A DNA stretch of 64,000 bases from Enterobacter asburiae (GCF_007035645.1 NZ_AP019632.1:1054001-1118000), one strand, 5' to 3'. Numbered from the stretch's first letter, positions 1 through 11,174 are shown. Program-made: numbers and translations. Notes: generated by a model not told the origin, from the letters alone.

Positions 1-80
1 GGGCGTGTAAAGCCTTTGCTCTCAAGTGCATTGAGCAGGCTTTCATCGAGTTCAAGTTCGGAAAAAGTCGTTACAGTCAT
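1..80 (-). CDS. srmB: ATP-dependent RNA helicase SrmB, N-terminal fragment
   Basis: The window opens inside a minus-strand gene whose first 26 codons are visible. They read [20 protein letters not shown] followed by SKGFTR, which matches the start of the DEAD-box helicase SrmB. SrmB acts in the cytoplasm and helps assemble the 50S ribosomal subunit. The helicase motifs lie outside the window, so the call rests on the N-terminus and on the divergent neighbour trmN, the arrangement found in E. coli. The ATG is at 78-80 on the minus strand. Confidence 0.85.
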   Translation of the reverse strand, partial: MTVTTFSELELDESLLNALESKGFTR

Positions 81-212
81 GTTCTACCTCTGTGTGGGGC
101 GCTGATTATAGACGTTACGGCTGTAATCTTCATCTGTTTGTATGGATATCGCTTTTCGGCCACTTCGCTTTCCCCTATGCTACTCCAGTTTCACTTAGAA
201 GGTTGCCCTGAC

Positions 213-950
213 ATGTCTCAACTCAAAGCGCAGCTGCGCCGCGATGGTTTTACGTTTAAACAATTTTTTGTCGCGCACGATCGCTGTGCCATGAAGGTCG
301 GTACAGACGGTATTTTACTGGGAGCGTGGGCGCCTGTCGCAGGTGTTAAGCGTATTCTTGATATCGGTACCGGCAGCGGGCTGGTGGCGCTGATGCTGGC
401 GCAGCGTACGGAAGAACATGTCATCATTGATGCCGTCGAACTGGACGCGCAGGCCGCAGAGCAGGCGAGTGACAATATGGCCGAATCCCCCTGGGCAGCA
501 CGAATGAAGGTGGAATGCGCAGATGTGCTCGCCTGGGCGCCTGAACAAACCGCTCGTTACGATCTGATCGTCAGCAACCCTCCCTACTACGAGCCCGGCG
601 TTGAGTGCGGGACACCCGAGCGTGAACAGGCGCGTTATACCGGCTCCCTCGATCATAAAGCGCTGCTCACCAGCGCCGCAGAACTCATCTCCGAAGAGGG
701 TTTTTTCTGTGTGGTCCTGCCAGAGAGTACCGGCAACACCTTCATCGGTATCGCGCAGGAGATCGGCTGGACGTTACGTCTGCGTACCGATATTTCGGAT
801 ACGGAAGGTCGACTGCCGCACCGCGTGCTGCTGGCTCTGTCGCCAAAAGAGGGGGAATGCTTTAATGACCGAATGGTTATCCGTGGGCCAGACCAGCGTT
901 ATTCCGAAGATTACACTGCCCTGACCCAGGCGTTTTATCTGTTTATGTAA
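213..950 (+). CDS. trmN: tRNA1(Val) (adenine(37)-N6)-methyltransferase (YfiC)
   Basis: This 245-residue protein is the methyltransferase that makes m6A37 in tRNA-Val1 with S-adenosylmethionine as donor. It shows a class I methyltransferase fold, with the SAM motif DIGTGSG at residues 50-56 and the catalytic NPPY motif at 122-125, typical of enzymes acting on exocyclic amino groups. The frame is open back to 138, but the ATG at 213 is chosen because AGAAGG lies 10 bases upstream and the protein then has the same length as E. coli YfiC. It is divergent from srmB, and its 3' end overlaps the end of nadB by 16 bases on the opposite strand. Confidence 0.93.
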   Translation: MSQLKAQLRRDGFTFKQFFVAHDRCAMKVGTDGILLGAWAPVAGVKRILDIGTGSGLVALMLAQRTEEHVIIDAVELDAQAAEQASDNMAESPWAARMKVECADVLAWAPEQTARYDLIVSNPPYYEPGVECGTPEREQARYTGSLDHKALLTSAAELISEEGFFCVVLPESTGNTFIGIAQEIGWTLRLRTDISDTEGRLPHRVLLALSPKEGECFNDRMVIRGPDQRYSEDYTALTQAFYLFM

Positions 951-2554
951 ACCTGCGGGGAGAGTATCGACGGGCCGGATTCAGCAAGCTGATCCGGGTA
1001 GTCCAGGGTATAGTGCAGCCCGCGGCTCTCTTTACGCATCATCGCGCAGCGAACAATCAGCTCGGCAACCTGCACCAGATTGCGCAGCTCCAGCAGATTA
1101 TTGGATACGCGGAAATTAGCATAATACTCATCAATTTCCTGCTGCAGCATGGTGATGCGGCGCAAGGCGCGTTCCAGGCGTTTCGTGGTGCGCACAATCC
1201 CTACGTAGTCCCACATAAACAGCCGTAGCTCATGCCAGTTGTGCTGGATCACAACCAGCTCGTCCGGATTATCCACGCGGCTTTCATCCCAGGCTGGCAG
1301 GTGCTCTGTCTCGCGGGCGTAAGGCATGCGCTTCGTGATGTCTTCCGCCGCCGACCAGCCGTACACCAGACACTCAAGCAGCGAGTTAGAGGCCATACGG
1401 TTCGCGCCGTGAAGTCCGGTATAGCTGACCTCACCGATAGCATACAGACCGTCTACGTCAGTACGTCCATGATCGTCAACCATTACGCCACCGCAGGTAT
1501 AGTGGGCCGCTGGCACAATGGGCACCGGGTCGCGCGTTAAATCAATGCCAAGATTGAGCAGCTTTTCATAAATCATCGGGAAATGCTGGCGAATGAACTC
1601 TGCTGGCTTATGGCTGATATCGAGATACATGCAGTCTACGCCAAGGCGCTTCATTTCATGATCGATGGCGCGGGCAACGATGTCACGCGGGGCAAGTTCA
1701 CCCCGGGCGTCAAAGTCGGGCATAAAGCGTGAGCCATCAGGGCGTTTCAGATACGCGCCTTCACCGCGCAGGGCTTCCGTCAGCAGGAAGTTGCGCGCCT
1801 GGGGATGGAACAGGGCTGTTGGGTGAAACTGATTAAACTCGAGGTTCGCCACCCGGCAGCCAGCGCGCCAGGCCATCGCGATACCGTCTCCGGAGGCTAT
1901 GTCCGGGTTCGTGGTGTACTGATACACCTTGGAGGCACCGCCCGTCGCCAGTACCACAGCCTTCGCCTGACAGGTCTCCACCTTCTCTTTATTACGATTC
2001 CAGACCCAGGCGCCCACCACGCGACGCGTGCCGGGCAGGCCAATCTTGTCAGAGATAATCAGGTCAACGGCATTGCTTCGCTCGAGAACCCGAATATTAG
2101 GATGGTTTAGCGCTTTGCTGACCAGCGTGGTTTCCACTTCTTTTCCGGTGGCGTCCGCTGCGTGCAGGATGCGGCGGTGGCTATGGCCGCCTTCGCGAGT
2201 CAGGTGGTAGCTCTCTTCACCGTTGGGTTGAACCTGAGTATCGAACAAGACGCCCTGGTCGATGAGCCACTGAACGCAGTGACGGGCATTGCTGGCGACA
2301 AACTCTGCGGCGTGTGCATCCACGATCCCGGCCCCGGCAATGAGCGTATCTTCGACGTGAGACGCAATGCTGTCTGTCTCATCAAACACGGCGGCAATGC
2401 CGCCCTGGGCATAAAACGTGGAACCTTCACTTATCGGTCCTTTACTCAGAACGATAACGTTTTGATGCTCGGCCAGGCGCAGCGCCAGAGAGAGACCGGC
2501 AGCGCCGCTGCCGATGATCAGTACATCACAATGGAGTTCAGGTGTTGTGTTCAT
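935..2554 (-). CDS. nadB: L-aspartate oxidase
   Basis: NadB (539 residues) oxidises L-aspartate to iminoaspartate with FAD, the first step of de novo NAD synthesis; NadA uses the product. The N-terminus carries the dinucleotide-binding pattern [15 protein letters not shown] (about residues 16-30), followed by [11 protein letters not shown], the succinate-dehydrogenase-like HPTAL and RGEGAYL segments, and a helical C-terminal domain. Length and sequence match E. coli NadB throughout. No clear ribosome-binding site precedes the ATG, and a NadR-type palindrome begins 7 bases upstream, which fits repression when NAD is plentiful. The gene converges on trmN with a 16-base overlap and is divergent from rpoE. 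Confidence 0.96.
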   Translation of the reverse strand: MNTTPELHCDVLIIGSGAAGLSLALRLAEHQNVIVLSKGPISEGSTFYAQGGIAAVFDETDSIASHVEDTLIAGAGIVDAHAAEFVASNARHCVQWLIDQGVLFDTQVQPNGEESYHLTREGGHSHRRILHAADATGKEVETTLVSKALNHPNIRVLERSNAVDLIISDKIGLPGTRRVVGAWVWNRNKEKVETCQAKAVVLATGGASKVYQYTTNPDIASGDGIAMAWRAGCRVANLEFNQFHPTALFHPQARNFLLTEALRGEGAYLKRPDGSRFMPDFDARGELAPRDIVARAIDHEMKRLGVDCMYLDISHKPAEFIRQHFPMIYEKLLNLGIDLTRDPVPIVPAAHYTCGGVMVDDHGRTDVDGLYAIGEVSYTGLHGANRMASNSLLECLVYGWSAAEDITKRMPYARETEHLPAWDESRVDNPDELVVIQHNWHELRLFMWDYVGIVRTTKRLERALRRITMLQQEIDEYYANFRVSNNLLELRNLVQVAELIVRCAMMRKESRGLHYTLDYPDQLAESGPSILSPQVYINR

Positions 2555-2560
2555 GATTGT

Positions 2561-2578
2561 TGTTTAATTTACTAAACA
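2561..2578. promoter_or_regulatory. NadR operator upstream of nadB
   Basis: The sequence is TGTTTA, six bases, TAAACA, an exact match to the NadR box known from nadB and nadA of enteric bacteria. It lies in the nadB 5' region, 7 bases before the start codon. Confidence 0.8.
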
Positions 2579-2810
2579 GTGTTGGGTCAGAATAGCACCT
2601 GAATGCGATATATCGCACGTATTTTTTTAGAGGCTGTCGCAATGGCTAAACGCGTAAGCGGAGGTAAACGGAGGGTAAATGAGTGAAATTATTTTGCGAA
2701 GCAGATCGTTAGCGTCAGATTTTGTGGTGAAATAAAGCCTGTGTTGCGTTACTCTTCTGGCGGGAAAAAGATGTTTCTTGTCATAAAGTGGTGCGTATCG
2801 TGAACAGACT

Positions 2811-2816
2811 TATAAT
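2811..2816 (+). promoter_or_regulatory. Candidate sigma-70 -10 box for rpoE (distal promoter)
   Basis: A perfect TATAAT occurs 162 bases before the rpoE start, but no good -35 hexamer lies 16-18 bases upstream (the 17-base position reads GTGGTG). It could be the distal housekeeping promoter of rpoE. The rest of the 2579-2810 spacer shows nothing I can name. Confidence 0.4.
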
Positions 2817-2866
2817 GAGAGAAAATAAACGGTCTGCGGCGCGATGAACAAAAACAAAGGCGTTAC

Positions 2867-2894
2867 GGAACTTATTGAAGATCAGACACTCTAA
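2867..2894 (+). promoter_or_regulatory. Sigma-E autoregulatory promoter of rpoE
   Basis: GGAACTT at 2867-2873, a 16-base spacer and TCTAA at 2890-2894 match the sigma-E consensus. They also match the rpoE P2 promoter of E. coli as I remember it. The predicted start of transcription is near 2900, about 78 bases before the rpoE ATG. It would provide positive feedback, held in check by RseA. Confidence 0.8.
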
Positions 2895-2981
2895 ATGGTG
2901 CTTGCTCAAAGTGCGGTATTTTTAGAGTGGCGTTTCGATAACGCGTGGAATTTAGGTTTGGGGAGACATTACCTCGGATGA
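2895..2981 (+). CDS. Possible rpoE leader peptide (RseD-like), 28 codons
   Basis: A 28-residue frame begins at ATG 2895 and ends at TGA 2979-2981, sharing ATGA with the rpoE start. Such overlap suggests translational coupling. Its C-terminal residues EWRFDNAWNLGLGRHYLG resemble the end of the E. coli leader frame rseD as I remember that sequence. The ATG lies at or just before the sigma-E transcription start, so only longer transcripts from upstream promoters would carry it whole. A 16-codon frame (2844-2894) ends in TAA directly before this ATG and in the same frame. Expression cannot be shown from sequence. Confidence 0.35.
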   Translation: MVLAQSAVFLEWRFDNAWNLGLGRHYLG

Positions 2982-3553
2982 GCGAGCAGTTAACGGACCA
3001 GGTCCTGGTTGAACGGGTCCAGAAGGGAGATCAGAAAGCCTTTAACCTACTGGTGGTCCGCTACCAGCATAAGGTGGCGAGCCTGGTTTCCCGCTATGTA
3101 CCGTCAGGCGATGTGCCTGATGTGGTGCAAGAGTCTTTTATTAAGGCCTATCGCGCGCTGGATTCTTTCCGGGGAGATAGTGCTTTTTATACCTGGCTGT
3201 ACCGTATTGCGGTCAATACGGCAAAGAATTATCTGGTCGCTCAGGGCCGTCGTCCGCCTTCAAGTGATGTGGACGCAATCGACGCCGAAAACTTTGAAAG
3301 CGGCGGCGCGTTGAAAGAAATTTCGAACCCTGAGAACTTAATGTTGTCAGAAGAACTGAGACAAATCGTTTTTCGCACGATCGAGTCGCTCCCGGAAGAT
3401 TTACGTATGGCAATTACGTTACGGGAGCTGGATGGTCTGAGCTATGAAGAGATAGCCGCGATCATGGATTGTCCGGTCGGCACGGTACGTTCACGAATTT
3501 TCCGTGCGCGAGAAGCTATTGATAATAAAGTTCAACCGCTTATCAGGCGTTGA
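2978..3553 (+). CDS. rpoE: RNA polymerase sigma-E factor
   Basis: RpoE (191 residues) is the ECF sigma factor that directs transcription of envelope-stress genes when outer-membrane proteins misfold. The N-terminal sigma region 2 contains NLLVVRYQHKVASLV and DVVQESFIKAYRAL. The C-terminal region 4 contains SYEEIAAIMDCPVGTVRSRI, the -35 recognition helix. Length equals the E. coli protein. A GTG at 2945 in frame is rejected, because ATG 2978 matches the known N-terminus MSEQLTDQV. It is the first gene of rpoE-rseA-rseB-rseC, with 31 bases to rseA, and is probably controlled by the sigma-E promoter at 2867-2894. Confidence 0.98.
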   Translation: MSEQLTDQVLVERVQKGDQKAFNLLVVRYQHKVASLVSRYVPSGDVPDVVQESFIKAYRALDSFRGDSAFYTWLYRIAVNTAKNYLVAQGRRPPSSDVDAIDAENFESGGALKEISNPENLMLSEELRQIVFRTIESLPEDLRMAITLRELDGLSYEEIAAIMDCPVGTVRSRIFRAREAIDNKVQPLIRR

Positions 3554-3584
3554 CGATAGCGGGATACTGGAAAAGGTATTAGGC

Positions 3585-4235
3585 ATGCAGAAAGAAAAAC
3601 TTTCCGCTTTAATGGATGGTGAAACGGTGGATAGTGAGCTGCTCAACGAGCTGTCTCATTCACCCGAAATGCAAGAGACCTGGGAGAGTTACCATCTCAT
3701 CCGTGACACCCTTCGCGGTGACACCGGCGAGGTTCTCCATTTCGATATCTCAGCCCGCGTCATGGCGGCGATTGAGAATGAGCCTGTTCATCAGACCACT
3801 CCGCTGATTCCTGAAGCTCAACCCGCGCCTCACCAATGGCAGAAAATGCCGTTCTGGCAAAAGGTGCGTCCGTGGGCCAGCCAGCTTACCCAAATGGGTG
3901 TGGCTGCATGCGTATCGCTTGCAGTTATTGTTGGCGTCCAGCACTATAATACTCAGTCTGAAACTAATCAGCAGCCAGAAGCGCCAGTGTTTAACACACT
4001 GCCGATGATGGGCAAAGCCAGCCCGGTAAGCCTGGGCGTACCGGCTGATGCATCCGCCAGCGGCGGTCAGCAACAGCAGGTTCAGGAGCAGCGCCGTCGC
4101 ATTAATGCGATGTTGCAGGATTACGAGTTGCAGCGTCGTCTGCACTCTGAACAGCTTCAGTTTGAGCAGGCGCAGACACAGCAAGCTGCTGTGCAGGTGC
4201 CCGGAAACCAAACTTTAGGAACGCAATCGCAGTAA
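3585..4235 (+). CDS. rseA: Anti-sigma-E factor RseA
   Basis: RseA (216 residues) is a single-span inner-membrane protein whose cytoplasmic N-terminal part holds sigma-E inactive. Residues 1-95 are the sigma-binding domain, about 104-120 (MGVAACVSLAVIVGVQH) the membrane span, and the rest is periplasmic and rich in Gln. The DegS cleavage pair Val148-Ser149 described for E. coli is present at the same numbering. RseP then cuts in the membrane to release sigma-E. The start at 3585 is chosen over an open frame from 3504 because it gives MQKEKLSALMDGE, as in E. coli. Its stop shares one base with the rseB start (TAATG). Confidence 0.97.
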   Translation: MQKEKLSALMDGETVDSELLNELSHSPEMQETWESYHLIRDTLRGDTGEVLHFDISARVMAAIENEPVHQTTPLIPEAQPAPHQWQKMPFWQKVRPWASQLTQMGVAACVSLAVIVGVQHYNTQSETNQQPEAPVFNTLPMMGKASPVSLGVPADASASGGQQQQVQEQRRRINAMLQDYELQRRLHSEQLQFEQAQTQQAAVQVPGNQTLGTQSQ

Positions 4236-5188
4236 TGAAGCAACTTTGGTTCGCCATGTCTCTGATGGCGGGTAGCCTGTTCTTCTCTGCCAACGCCTCG
4301 GCTGATGTTTCATCCGGGGCGTTGTTGCAGCAAATGAATCTGGCCAGCCAGTCACTCAATTACGAGTTGGCATTTATCAGCATCAATAAGCAGGGCGTCG
4401 AGTCGTTACGCTATCGCCATGCCCGTCTTGATAATCAGCCGCTCGCCCAGCTTTTACAGATGGATGGCCCGCGTCGGGAAGTGGTCCAGCGTGGGAATGA
4501 AATCAGCTATTTCGAGCCAGGCCTGGAGCCTTTCACGCTGAATGGCGACTATATCGTTGATTCCCTGCCGTCACTCATTTACACCGATTTCAAACGGCTT
4601 GCCCCTTACTACGATTTTATTTCGGTAGGGCGTACCCGCATCGCGGACAGACTGTGCGAGGTAATTCGCGTTGTTGCCCGGGACGGAACGCGCTACAGCT
4701 ATATCGTCTGGATTGATGCCGAAACCAAACTCCCTATGCGTGTTGACCTGCTCGACCGTGACGGTGAAACGCTGGAACAGTTCCGGGTTATCTCCTTCAG
4801 CGTGAACAATCAGGTTGGTAACAGCATGCAGAATCTGGCTAAGGCCAGCCTGCCGCCGCTGCTTTCTGTTCCTGCCGGGGATTCCGTTAATTTCAACTGG
4901 GTGCCTGCCTGGATCCCGCAAGGGTTTAGCGAAGTGTCCAGCAGCCGTCGTCAGCTGCCAACGATTGAAACGCCGGTAGAATCGCGCCTCTATTCGGATG
5001 GTTTGTTCAGCTTCTCGGTGAATATCAATCGCGCAACGGCAAACAGCGCTGAACAAATGCTGCGTACCGGGCGCCGTACGGTGAGTACAACGGTACGCGA
5101 TAACGCAGAGATCACCATTGTGGGAGAACTCCCTCCGCAGACGGCGAAGCGCATCTCCGACAGCATTAAATTCAGGGCTGCACAATGA
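4235..5188 (+). CDS. rseB: Periplasmic sigma-E regulator RseB
   Basis: RseB (317 residues) binds the periplasmic part of RseA and shields it from DegS until displaced by off-pathway lipopolysaccharide. A signal peptide is evident at residues 1-23, with ASA-D as the probable cleavage site. The mature protein has the two-domain MucB/RseB layout, with an N-terminal LolA-like domain (about 24-205) and a smaller C-terminal domain. The ATG overlaps the rseA stop by one base and the gene ends in ATGA, overlapping rseC, so the three rse genes should be translationally coupled. Confidence 0.97.
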   Translation: MKQLWFAMSLMAGSLFFSANASADVSSGALLQQMNLASQSLNYELAFISINKQGVESLRYRHARLDNQPLAQLLQMDGPRREVVQRGNEISYFEPGLEPFTLNGDYIVDSLPSLIYTDFKRLAPYYDFISVGRTRIADRLCEVIRVVARDGTRYSYIVWIDAETKLPMRVDLLDRDGETLEQFRVISFSVNNQVGNSMQNLAKASLPPLLSVPAGDSVNFNWVPAWIPQGFSEVSSSRRQLPTIETPVESRLYSDGLFSFSVNINRATANSAEQMLRTGRRTVSTTVRDNAEITIVGELPPQTAKRISDSIKFRAAQ

Positions 5189-5661
5189 TCAAAGAGTGGG
5201 CGACGGTTGTCTCCTGGCAAAACGGCATTGCGCTGGTGAGCTGCGATGTTAAAGCCTCATGTAATAGCTGCGCATCCCGCGCCGGCTGCGGCAGCCGCGT
5301 GTTGAATAAGCTCGGGCCACAAACATCGCACACGATTTCTGTGCCAAGCGAACAGCCGCTGATGGCGGGGCAGAAGGTGGAACTGGGCATCGCGGAAGGC
5401 AGCCTGCTCAGCTCCGCTATGCTGGTGTATCTCTCTCCGCTGGTCGGCCTGTTTATCATGGGCGGCCTGTTTCAGATGCTGTTTGGTACCGATGTGGCCG
5501 CTATGTGCGGTGCTGCATTGGGTGGCGTAGGGGGATTTTGGCTTGCCAAAGGTCTCTCTCCGACGCTCGCCGCACGCGAGGAGTGGCAGCCTGTCATTCT
5601 CAGCGTTGGGTTGGCGCCAGACCAGCTTCGTGTTGAAACGCTCTCTTCTGAGGCCCGGTGA
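5185..5661 (+). CDS. rseC: SoxR-reducing system protein RseC
   Basis: RseC (158 residues) is an inner-membrane protein of the RseC/MucC family, with a minor positive effect on sigma-E and a role in keeping SoxR reduced. A Cys-rich stretch near residues 16-33 (CDVKASCNSCASRAGCGS) precedes two membrane spans, around residues 72-92 and 98-115, separated by a short turn. The Cys cluster suggests an iron-sulfur cluster, an inference from the family. It is the last gene of the rpoE operon, and its stop codon lies in the loop of a GC-rich hairpin. Confidence 0.94.
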   Translation: MIKEWATVVSWQNGIALVSCDVKASCNSCASRAGCGSRVLNKLGPQTSHTISVPSEQPLMAGQKVELGIAEGSLLSSAMLVYLSPLVGLFIMGGLFQMLFGTDVAAMCGAALGGVGGFWLAKGLSPTLAAREEWQPVILSVGLAPDQLRVETLSSEAR

Positions 5662-5685
5662 TCCATCGGGCTTTATCATTTTTTA
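5653..5685 (+). terminator. Probable terminator of the rpoE operon
   Basis: GCCCG (5653-5657) pairs with CGGGC (5667-5671), followed by a T-rich tail TTTATCATTTTTT. The stem is short, so termination may be partial and some transcription may reach lepA. Confidence 0.5.
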
Positions 5686-5739
5686 CACCCTAAAACAGAA
5701 AACGGCCTTTCTTCACGCTATACCTGCTTCTAAGTGCAT

Positions 5740-5768
5740 TTCCAGGTAGCGAGGATGTAGTGTAGAAT
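5740..5768 (+). promoter_or_regulatory. Candidate promoter of lepA-lepB
   Basis: TTCCAG at 5740-5745, a 17-base spacer and TAGAAT at 5763-5768 lie about 80 bases before lepA. The -35 match is only fair. Confidence 0.4.
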
Positions 5769-5846
5769 GCTGCGTTTTCGCACTGAAAAACGTCAGGCTA
5801 AGAACAGCGGCCTCCAGGAATTCGTAAGGCATAATTATTTAACTAT

Positions 5847-7646
5847 ATGAAGAACATACGTAACTTTTCGATCATTGCTCACATTGACCACGGTAAGTCG
5901 ACGCTGTCTGACCGTATTATCCAGATTTGCGGTGGCCTGTCTGATCGTGAAATGGAAGCCCAGGTTCTGGACTCCATGGACCTGGAACGCGAACGCGGTA
6001 TCACCATCAAAGCGCAGAGCGTTACGCTTGATTACAAAGCGGCTGATGGTGAAACCTATCAACTGAACTTTATCGACACCCCAGGCCACGTTGACTTCTC
6101 CTATGAGGTTTCACGCTCGCTCGCGGCCTGTGAAGGCGCGCTGCTGGTGGTGGATGCCGGGCAGGGCGTTGAAGCCCAGACCCTGGCAAACTGCTACACC
6201 GCGATGGAAATGGATCTCGAAGTTGTGCCGGTTCTGAACAAGATCGACCTGCCAGCCGCCGATCCTGAACGCGTAGCGGAAGAGATTGAAGATATCGTCG
6301 GCATTGACGCGACCGATGCCGTGCGCTGCTCCGCGAAAACTGGTGTGGGCGTGACCGACGTGCTGGAACGCCTGGTACGTGACATTCCGGCCCCGGAAGG
6401 CGATCCGGATGGCCCGCTGCAGGCGCTGATTATCGACTCCTGGTTCGATAACTACCTGGGCGTTGTCTCGTTGGTGCGCATTAAAAACGGCACCATGCGT
6501 AAAGGCGACAAAATTAAGGTAATGAGTACCGGACAGGTCTACAACGCAGACCGTCTGGGCATCTTTACGCCAAAACAGGTTGACCGTACCGAGCTGAGAT
6601 GCGGCGAGGTAGGCTGGCTGGTCTGCGCCATTAAAGACATCCTCGGCGCGCCGGTGGGCGATACCCTGACCGGTGCACGTAACCCGGCAGATAAAGCGCT
6701 GCCAGGCTTTAAAAAGGTGAAACCGCAGGTTTACGCGGGTCTGTTCCCGGTCAGCTCTGACGACTACGAAAACTTCCGTGACGCGCTCGGTAAACTGAGC
6801 CTGAACGATGCTTCCCTGTTCTACGAGCCAGAAAGCTCAACGGCGCTGGGCTTCGGCTTCCGCTGTGGCTTCCTCGGTCTGCTGCACATGGAGATCATTC
6901 AGGAACGTCTGGAGCGTGAATACGATCTGGATCTGATCACCACGGCGCCGACGGTAGTCTATGAAGTTGAAACCACCTCGAAAGAAGTGATCTACGTCGA
7001 TAGCCCGTCCAAGCTGCCGCCGCTGAACAACATTCAGGAGCTGCGTGAGCCTATTGCAGAGTGTCACATGCTGCTGCCGCAGGAATTCCTGGGGAACGTC
7101 ATTACGCTGTGTATTGAGAAGCGTGGCGTGCAGACCAACATGGTTTACCACGGTAACCAGGTGGCGCTGACCTATGAGATCCCGATGGCGGAAGTGGTAC
7201 TCGACTTCTTCGACCGTCTGAAGTCGACCTCCCGTGGCTACGCGTCACTGGATTACAACTTCAAACGCTTCCAGGCCTCCAACATGGTGCGTGTGGACGT
7301 GCTGATCAACGGCGAGCGCGTGGATGCGCTGGCGCTGATCACCCACAACGACAATGCGCCGTACCGCGGCCGCGAGCTGGTTGAGAAGATGAAAGATCTG
7401 ATCCCGCGTCAGCAGTTCGATATCGCGATTCAGGCGGCGATTGGCAACCACATTATCGCGCGTTCAACCGTGAAACAGCTGCGTAAAAACGTTCTGGCGA
7501 AGTGCTATGGCGGTGACGTCAGCCGTAAGAAAAAGCTGCTGCAGAAGCAGAAAGAAGGTAAGAAGCGTATGAAGCAGGTCGGTAACGTCGAGCTGCCGCA
7601 GGAAGCATTCCTTGCCATCCTTCATGTTGGTAAAGACGGCAAATAA
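5847..7646 (+). CDS. lepA: Translation elongation factor 4 (LepA)
   Basis: LepA/EF4 (599 residues) is a ribosome-dependent GTPase that affects translation initiation and elongation. The G domain begins at residue 2 with [17 protein letters not shown], the P-loop including HIDHGKS. It continues with ERERGITIK, the DTPGHVDF G3 motif and the NKIDLP G4 motif. EF-G-like domains III and V and the LepA-specific C-terminal domain, rich in Lys near [17 protein letters not shown], follow. Length is the same as in E. coli. Fifteen bases separate it from lepB, with which it forms an operon in enteric bacteria. Confidence 0.98.
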   Translation: MKNIRNFSIIAHIDHGKSTLSDRIIQICGGLSDREMEAQVLDSMDLERERGITIKAQSVTLDYKAADGETYQLNFIDTPGHVDFSYEVSRSLAACEGALLVVDAGQGVEAQTLANCYTAMEMDLEVVPVLNKIDLPAADPERVAEEIEDIVGIDATDAVRCSAKTGVGVTDVLERLVRDIPAPEGDPDGPLQALIIDSWFDNYLGVVSLVRIKNGTMRKGDKIKVMSTGQVYNADRLGIFTPKQVDRTELRCGEVGWLVCAIKDILGAPVGDTLTGARNPADKALPGFKKVKPQVYAGLFPVSSDDYENFRDALGKLSLNDASLFYEPESSTALGFGFRCGFLGLLHMEIIQERLEREYDLDLITTAPTVVYEVETTSKEVIYVDSPSKLPPLNNIQELREPIAECHMLLPQEFLGNVITLCIEKRGVQTNMVYHGNQVALTYEIPMAEVVLDFFDRLKSTSRGYASLDYNFKRFQASNMVRVDVLINGERVDALALITHNDNAPYRGRELVEKMKDLIPRQQFDIAIQAAIGNHIIARSTVKQLRKNVLAKCYGGDVSRKKKLLQKQKEGKKRMKQVGNVELPQEAFLAILHVGKDGK

Positions 7647-7661
7647 CCCTAAGGAGTTGGC

Positions 7662-8636
7662 ATGGCGAACATGTTTGCCCTGATCCTGGTCATTGCTACC
7701 CTGGTGACAGGTCTGCTGTGGTGTCTGGATAAGTTTATCTTCGCCCCAAAACGTCGTGAACGTCAGGCTGCCGCTCAGGCAGCCACAGGTGATGAGATTG
7801 ACGCGAAAACCCTGAAGAAAGTCGGCCCGAAACCGGGCTGGCTGGAAACGGGCGCTTCGGTATTTCCGGTGCTGGCGATTGTGCTGGTGGTACGTTCGTT
7901 TATTTACGAGCCGTTCCAAATCCCATCAGGTTCAATGATGCCAACGCTGCTGATTGGTGATTTTATTCTGGTAGAGAAGTTTGCCTACGGCATTAAAGAT
8001 CCTATCTACCAGAAAACGCTGATCGAAACCGGTCATCCGAAACGTGGCGACATCGTGGTGTTTAAATATCCGGAAGATCCGCGCCTGGACTACATCAAGC
8101 GCGCGGTGGGTCTGCCGGGTGATAAAGTCACTTACGATCCGGTTGCGAAAGAAGTCACCGTTCAGCCTGGCTGCAGCTCCGGTACCGCCTGTGAAAACGC
8201 GCTGCCAATCACTTACTCAAACGTTGAGCCAAGTGACTTTGTGCAGACCTTTGCCCGTCGTAACGGCGGCGAAGCGACCAGCGGATTCTTCCAGGTACCG
8301 AAAGGTGAAACCAAAGAGGACGGCATCCGTCTGGTTGAGCGCAAAGAGACGCTGGGTGATGTGACGCACCGAATCCTCACCGTGCCAATCGCGCAGGATC
8401 AGCTGGGTATGTACTATCGCCAGCCGGGCCAGCAGCTCGCGAGCTGGATTGTACCGCCAGGACATTACTTCATGATGGGTGACAACCGCGATAACTCTGC
8501 GGACAGCCGTTACTGGGGCTTTGTGCCGGAAGCGAATCTGGTCGGCAAAGCCACCGCCATCTGGATGAGTTTTGAGAAGCAGGAAGGCGAATGGCCGACC
8601 GGTGTACGCCTGAATCGTATCGGCGGAATCCATTAA
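7662..8636 (+). CDS. lepB: Signal peptidase I
   Basis: LepB (324 residues) cleaves signal peptides from secreted preproteins on the periplasmic face of the inner membrane. Two N-terminal membrane spans (about residues 4-22 and 62-80) precede the catalytic domain. The nucleophile Ser91 in PSGSMMPTL and the general base Lys146 in YIKRAVGLPGD form the Ser-Lys dyad at the E. coli numbering. The box GDNRDNSADSRYWG is near the C-terminus. AAGGAG stands a few bases before the ATG. It is cotranscribed with lepA; a hairpin follows before the rnc leader. Confidence 0.98.
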   Translation: MANMFALILVIATLVTGLLWCLDKFIFAPKRRERQAAAQAATGDEIDAKTLKKVGPKPGWLETGASVFPVLAIVLVVRSFIYEPFQIPSGSMMPTLLIGDFILVEKFAYGIKDPIYQKTLIETGHPKRGDIVVFKYPEDPRLDYIKRAVGLPGDKVTYDPVAKEVTVQPGCSSGTACENALPITYSNVEPSDFVQTFARRNGGEATSGFFQVPKGETKEDGIRLVERKETLGDVTHRILTVPIAQDQLGMYYRQPGQQLASWIVPPGHYFMMGDNRDNSADSRYWGFVPEANLVGKATAIWMSFEKQEGEWPTGVRLNRIGGIH

Positions 8637-8653
8637 TTCTCAATAAATGAACG

Positions 8654-8679
8654 CGTAGCCGCGTTAATTAGCGGCTACG
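8654..8679 (+). terminator. Hairpin after lepB
   Basis: CGTAGCCGC (8654-8662) pairs with GCGGCTACG (8671-8679), a perfect 9-base stem with an 8-base loop. There is no T tract, so it may protect the mRNA 3' end rather than act as an intrinsic terminator. Confidence 0.4.
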
Positions 8680-8738
8680 TGAATTATTTCCACGATAAAT
8701 CTCTTCGAACTAACGACATCCCCTGTCGTTGTGTATAG

Positions 8739-10441
<1,703 letters not shown>

Positions 10442-10458
10442 CTTAAGACGACGAGCAT

Positions 10459-11166
10459 ATGGATGGATGGCAGCGCGCCTTTGTCCTGCATAGTCGTCCC
10501 TGGAGCGAAACCAGCCTCATGCTGGACGTCTTCACGGAAGAGTCGGGCCGCGTGCGCCTTGTTGCGAAAGGCGCACGTTCCAAACGTTCTAACCTGAAAG
10601 GCGCCCTACAGCCTTTCACACCGTTGCTGGTACGCTTCGGTGGGCGAGGGGAAGTGAAAACCCTGCGCAGTGCCGAAGCCGTCTCCCTGGCGCTTCCTCT
10701 TTCCGGCATCACGCTCTACAGCGGTCTGTATGTCAACGAACTCATCTCACGGGTTCTTGAACATGAGACCCGCTTCTCTGAACTTTTCTTCGATTATCTG
10801 CACTGTATCCAGTCGCTGGCTGGCGCAACCGGCACGCCCGAACCCGCATTGCGTCGTTTTGAACTGGCGCTGCTGGGCCACCTCGGATACGGCGTAGATT
10901 TTCTGCACTGCGCGGGCAGCGGTGATGAGATAGAAGACACCATGACCTACCGCTACCGCGAAGAAAAAGGCTTCATTGCCAGTATCGTGATAGACAACAG
11001 CACCTTTACCGGGCGCCAGCTCCGGGCGCTGTATGAGCGCGAGTTTCCCGATCTGGACACCCTGCGCGCAGCAAAACGCTTTACCCGGATTGCCCTCAAG
11101 CCGTATCTTGGCGGCAATCCCTTAAAGAGCCGCGAATTATTCAGGCAATTTGTGCCGAAACGTTAA
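10459..11166 (+). CDS. recO: DNA repair protein RecO
   Basis: RecO (235 residues) works with RecF and RecR to load RecA onto SSB-coated gaps and can anneal complementary strands. The N-terminal OB fold ([19 protein letters not shown] and on to about residue 80) is followed by an all-helical domain. The protein ends at FVPKR, about seven residues earlier than the E. coli protein as I remember it, and a palindromic repeat starts 8 bases after the stop. The missing tail is poorly conserved, so activity is likely intact. Confidence 0.95.
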   Translation: MDGWQRAFVLHSRPWSETSLMLDVFTEESGRVRLVAKGARSKRSNLKGALQPFTPLLVRFGGRGEVKTLRSAEAVSLALPLSGITLYSGLYVNELISRVLEHETRFSELFFDYLHCIQSLAGATGTPEPALRRFELALLGHLGYGVDFLHCAGSGDEIEDTMTYRYREEKGFIASIVIDNSTFTGRQLRALYEREFPDLDTLRAAKRFTRIALKPYLGGNPLKSRELFRQFVPKR

Positions 11167-11174
11167 CGTTTTAC

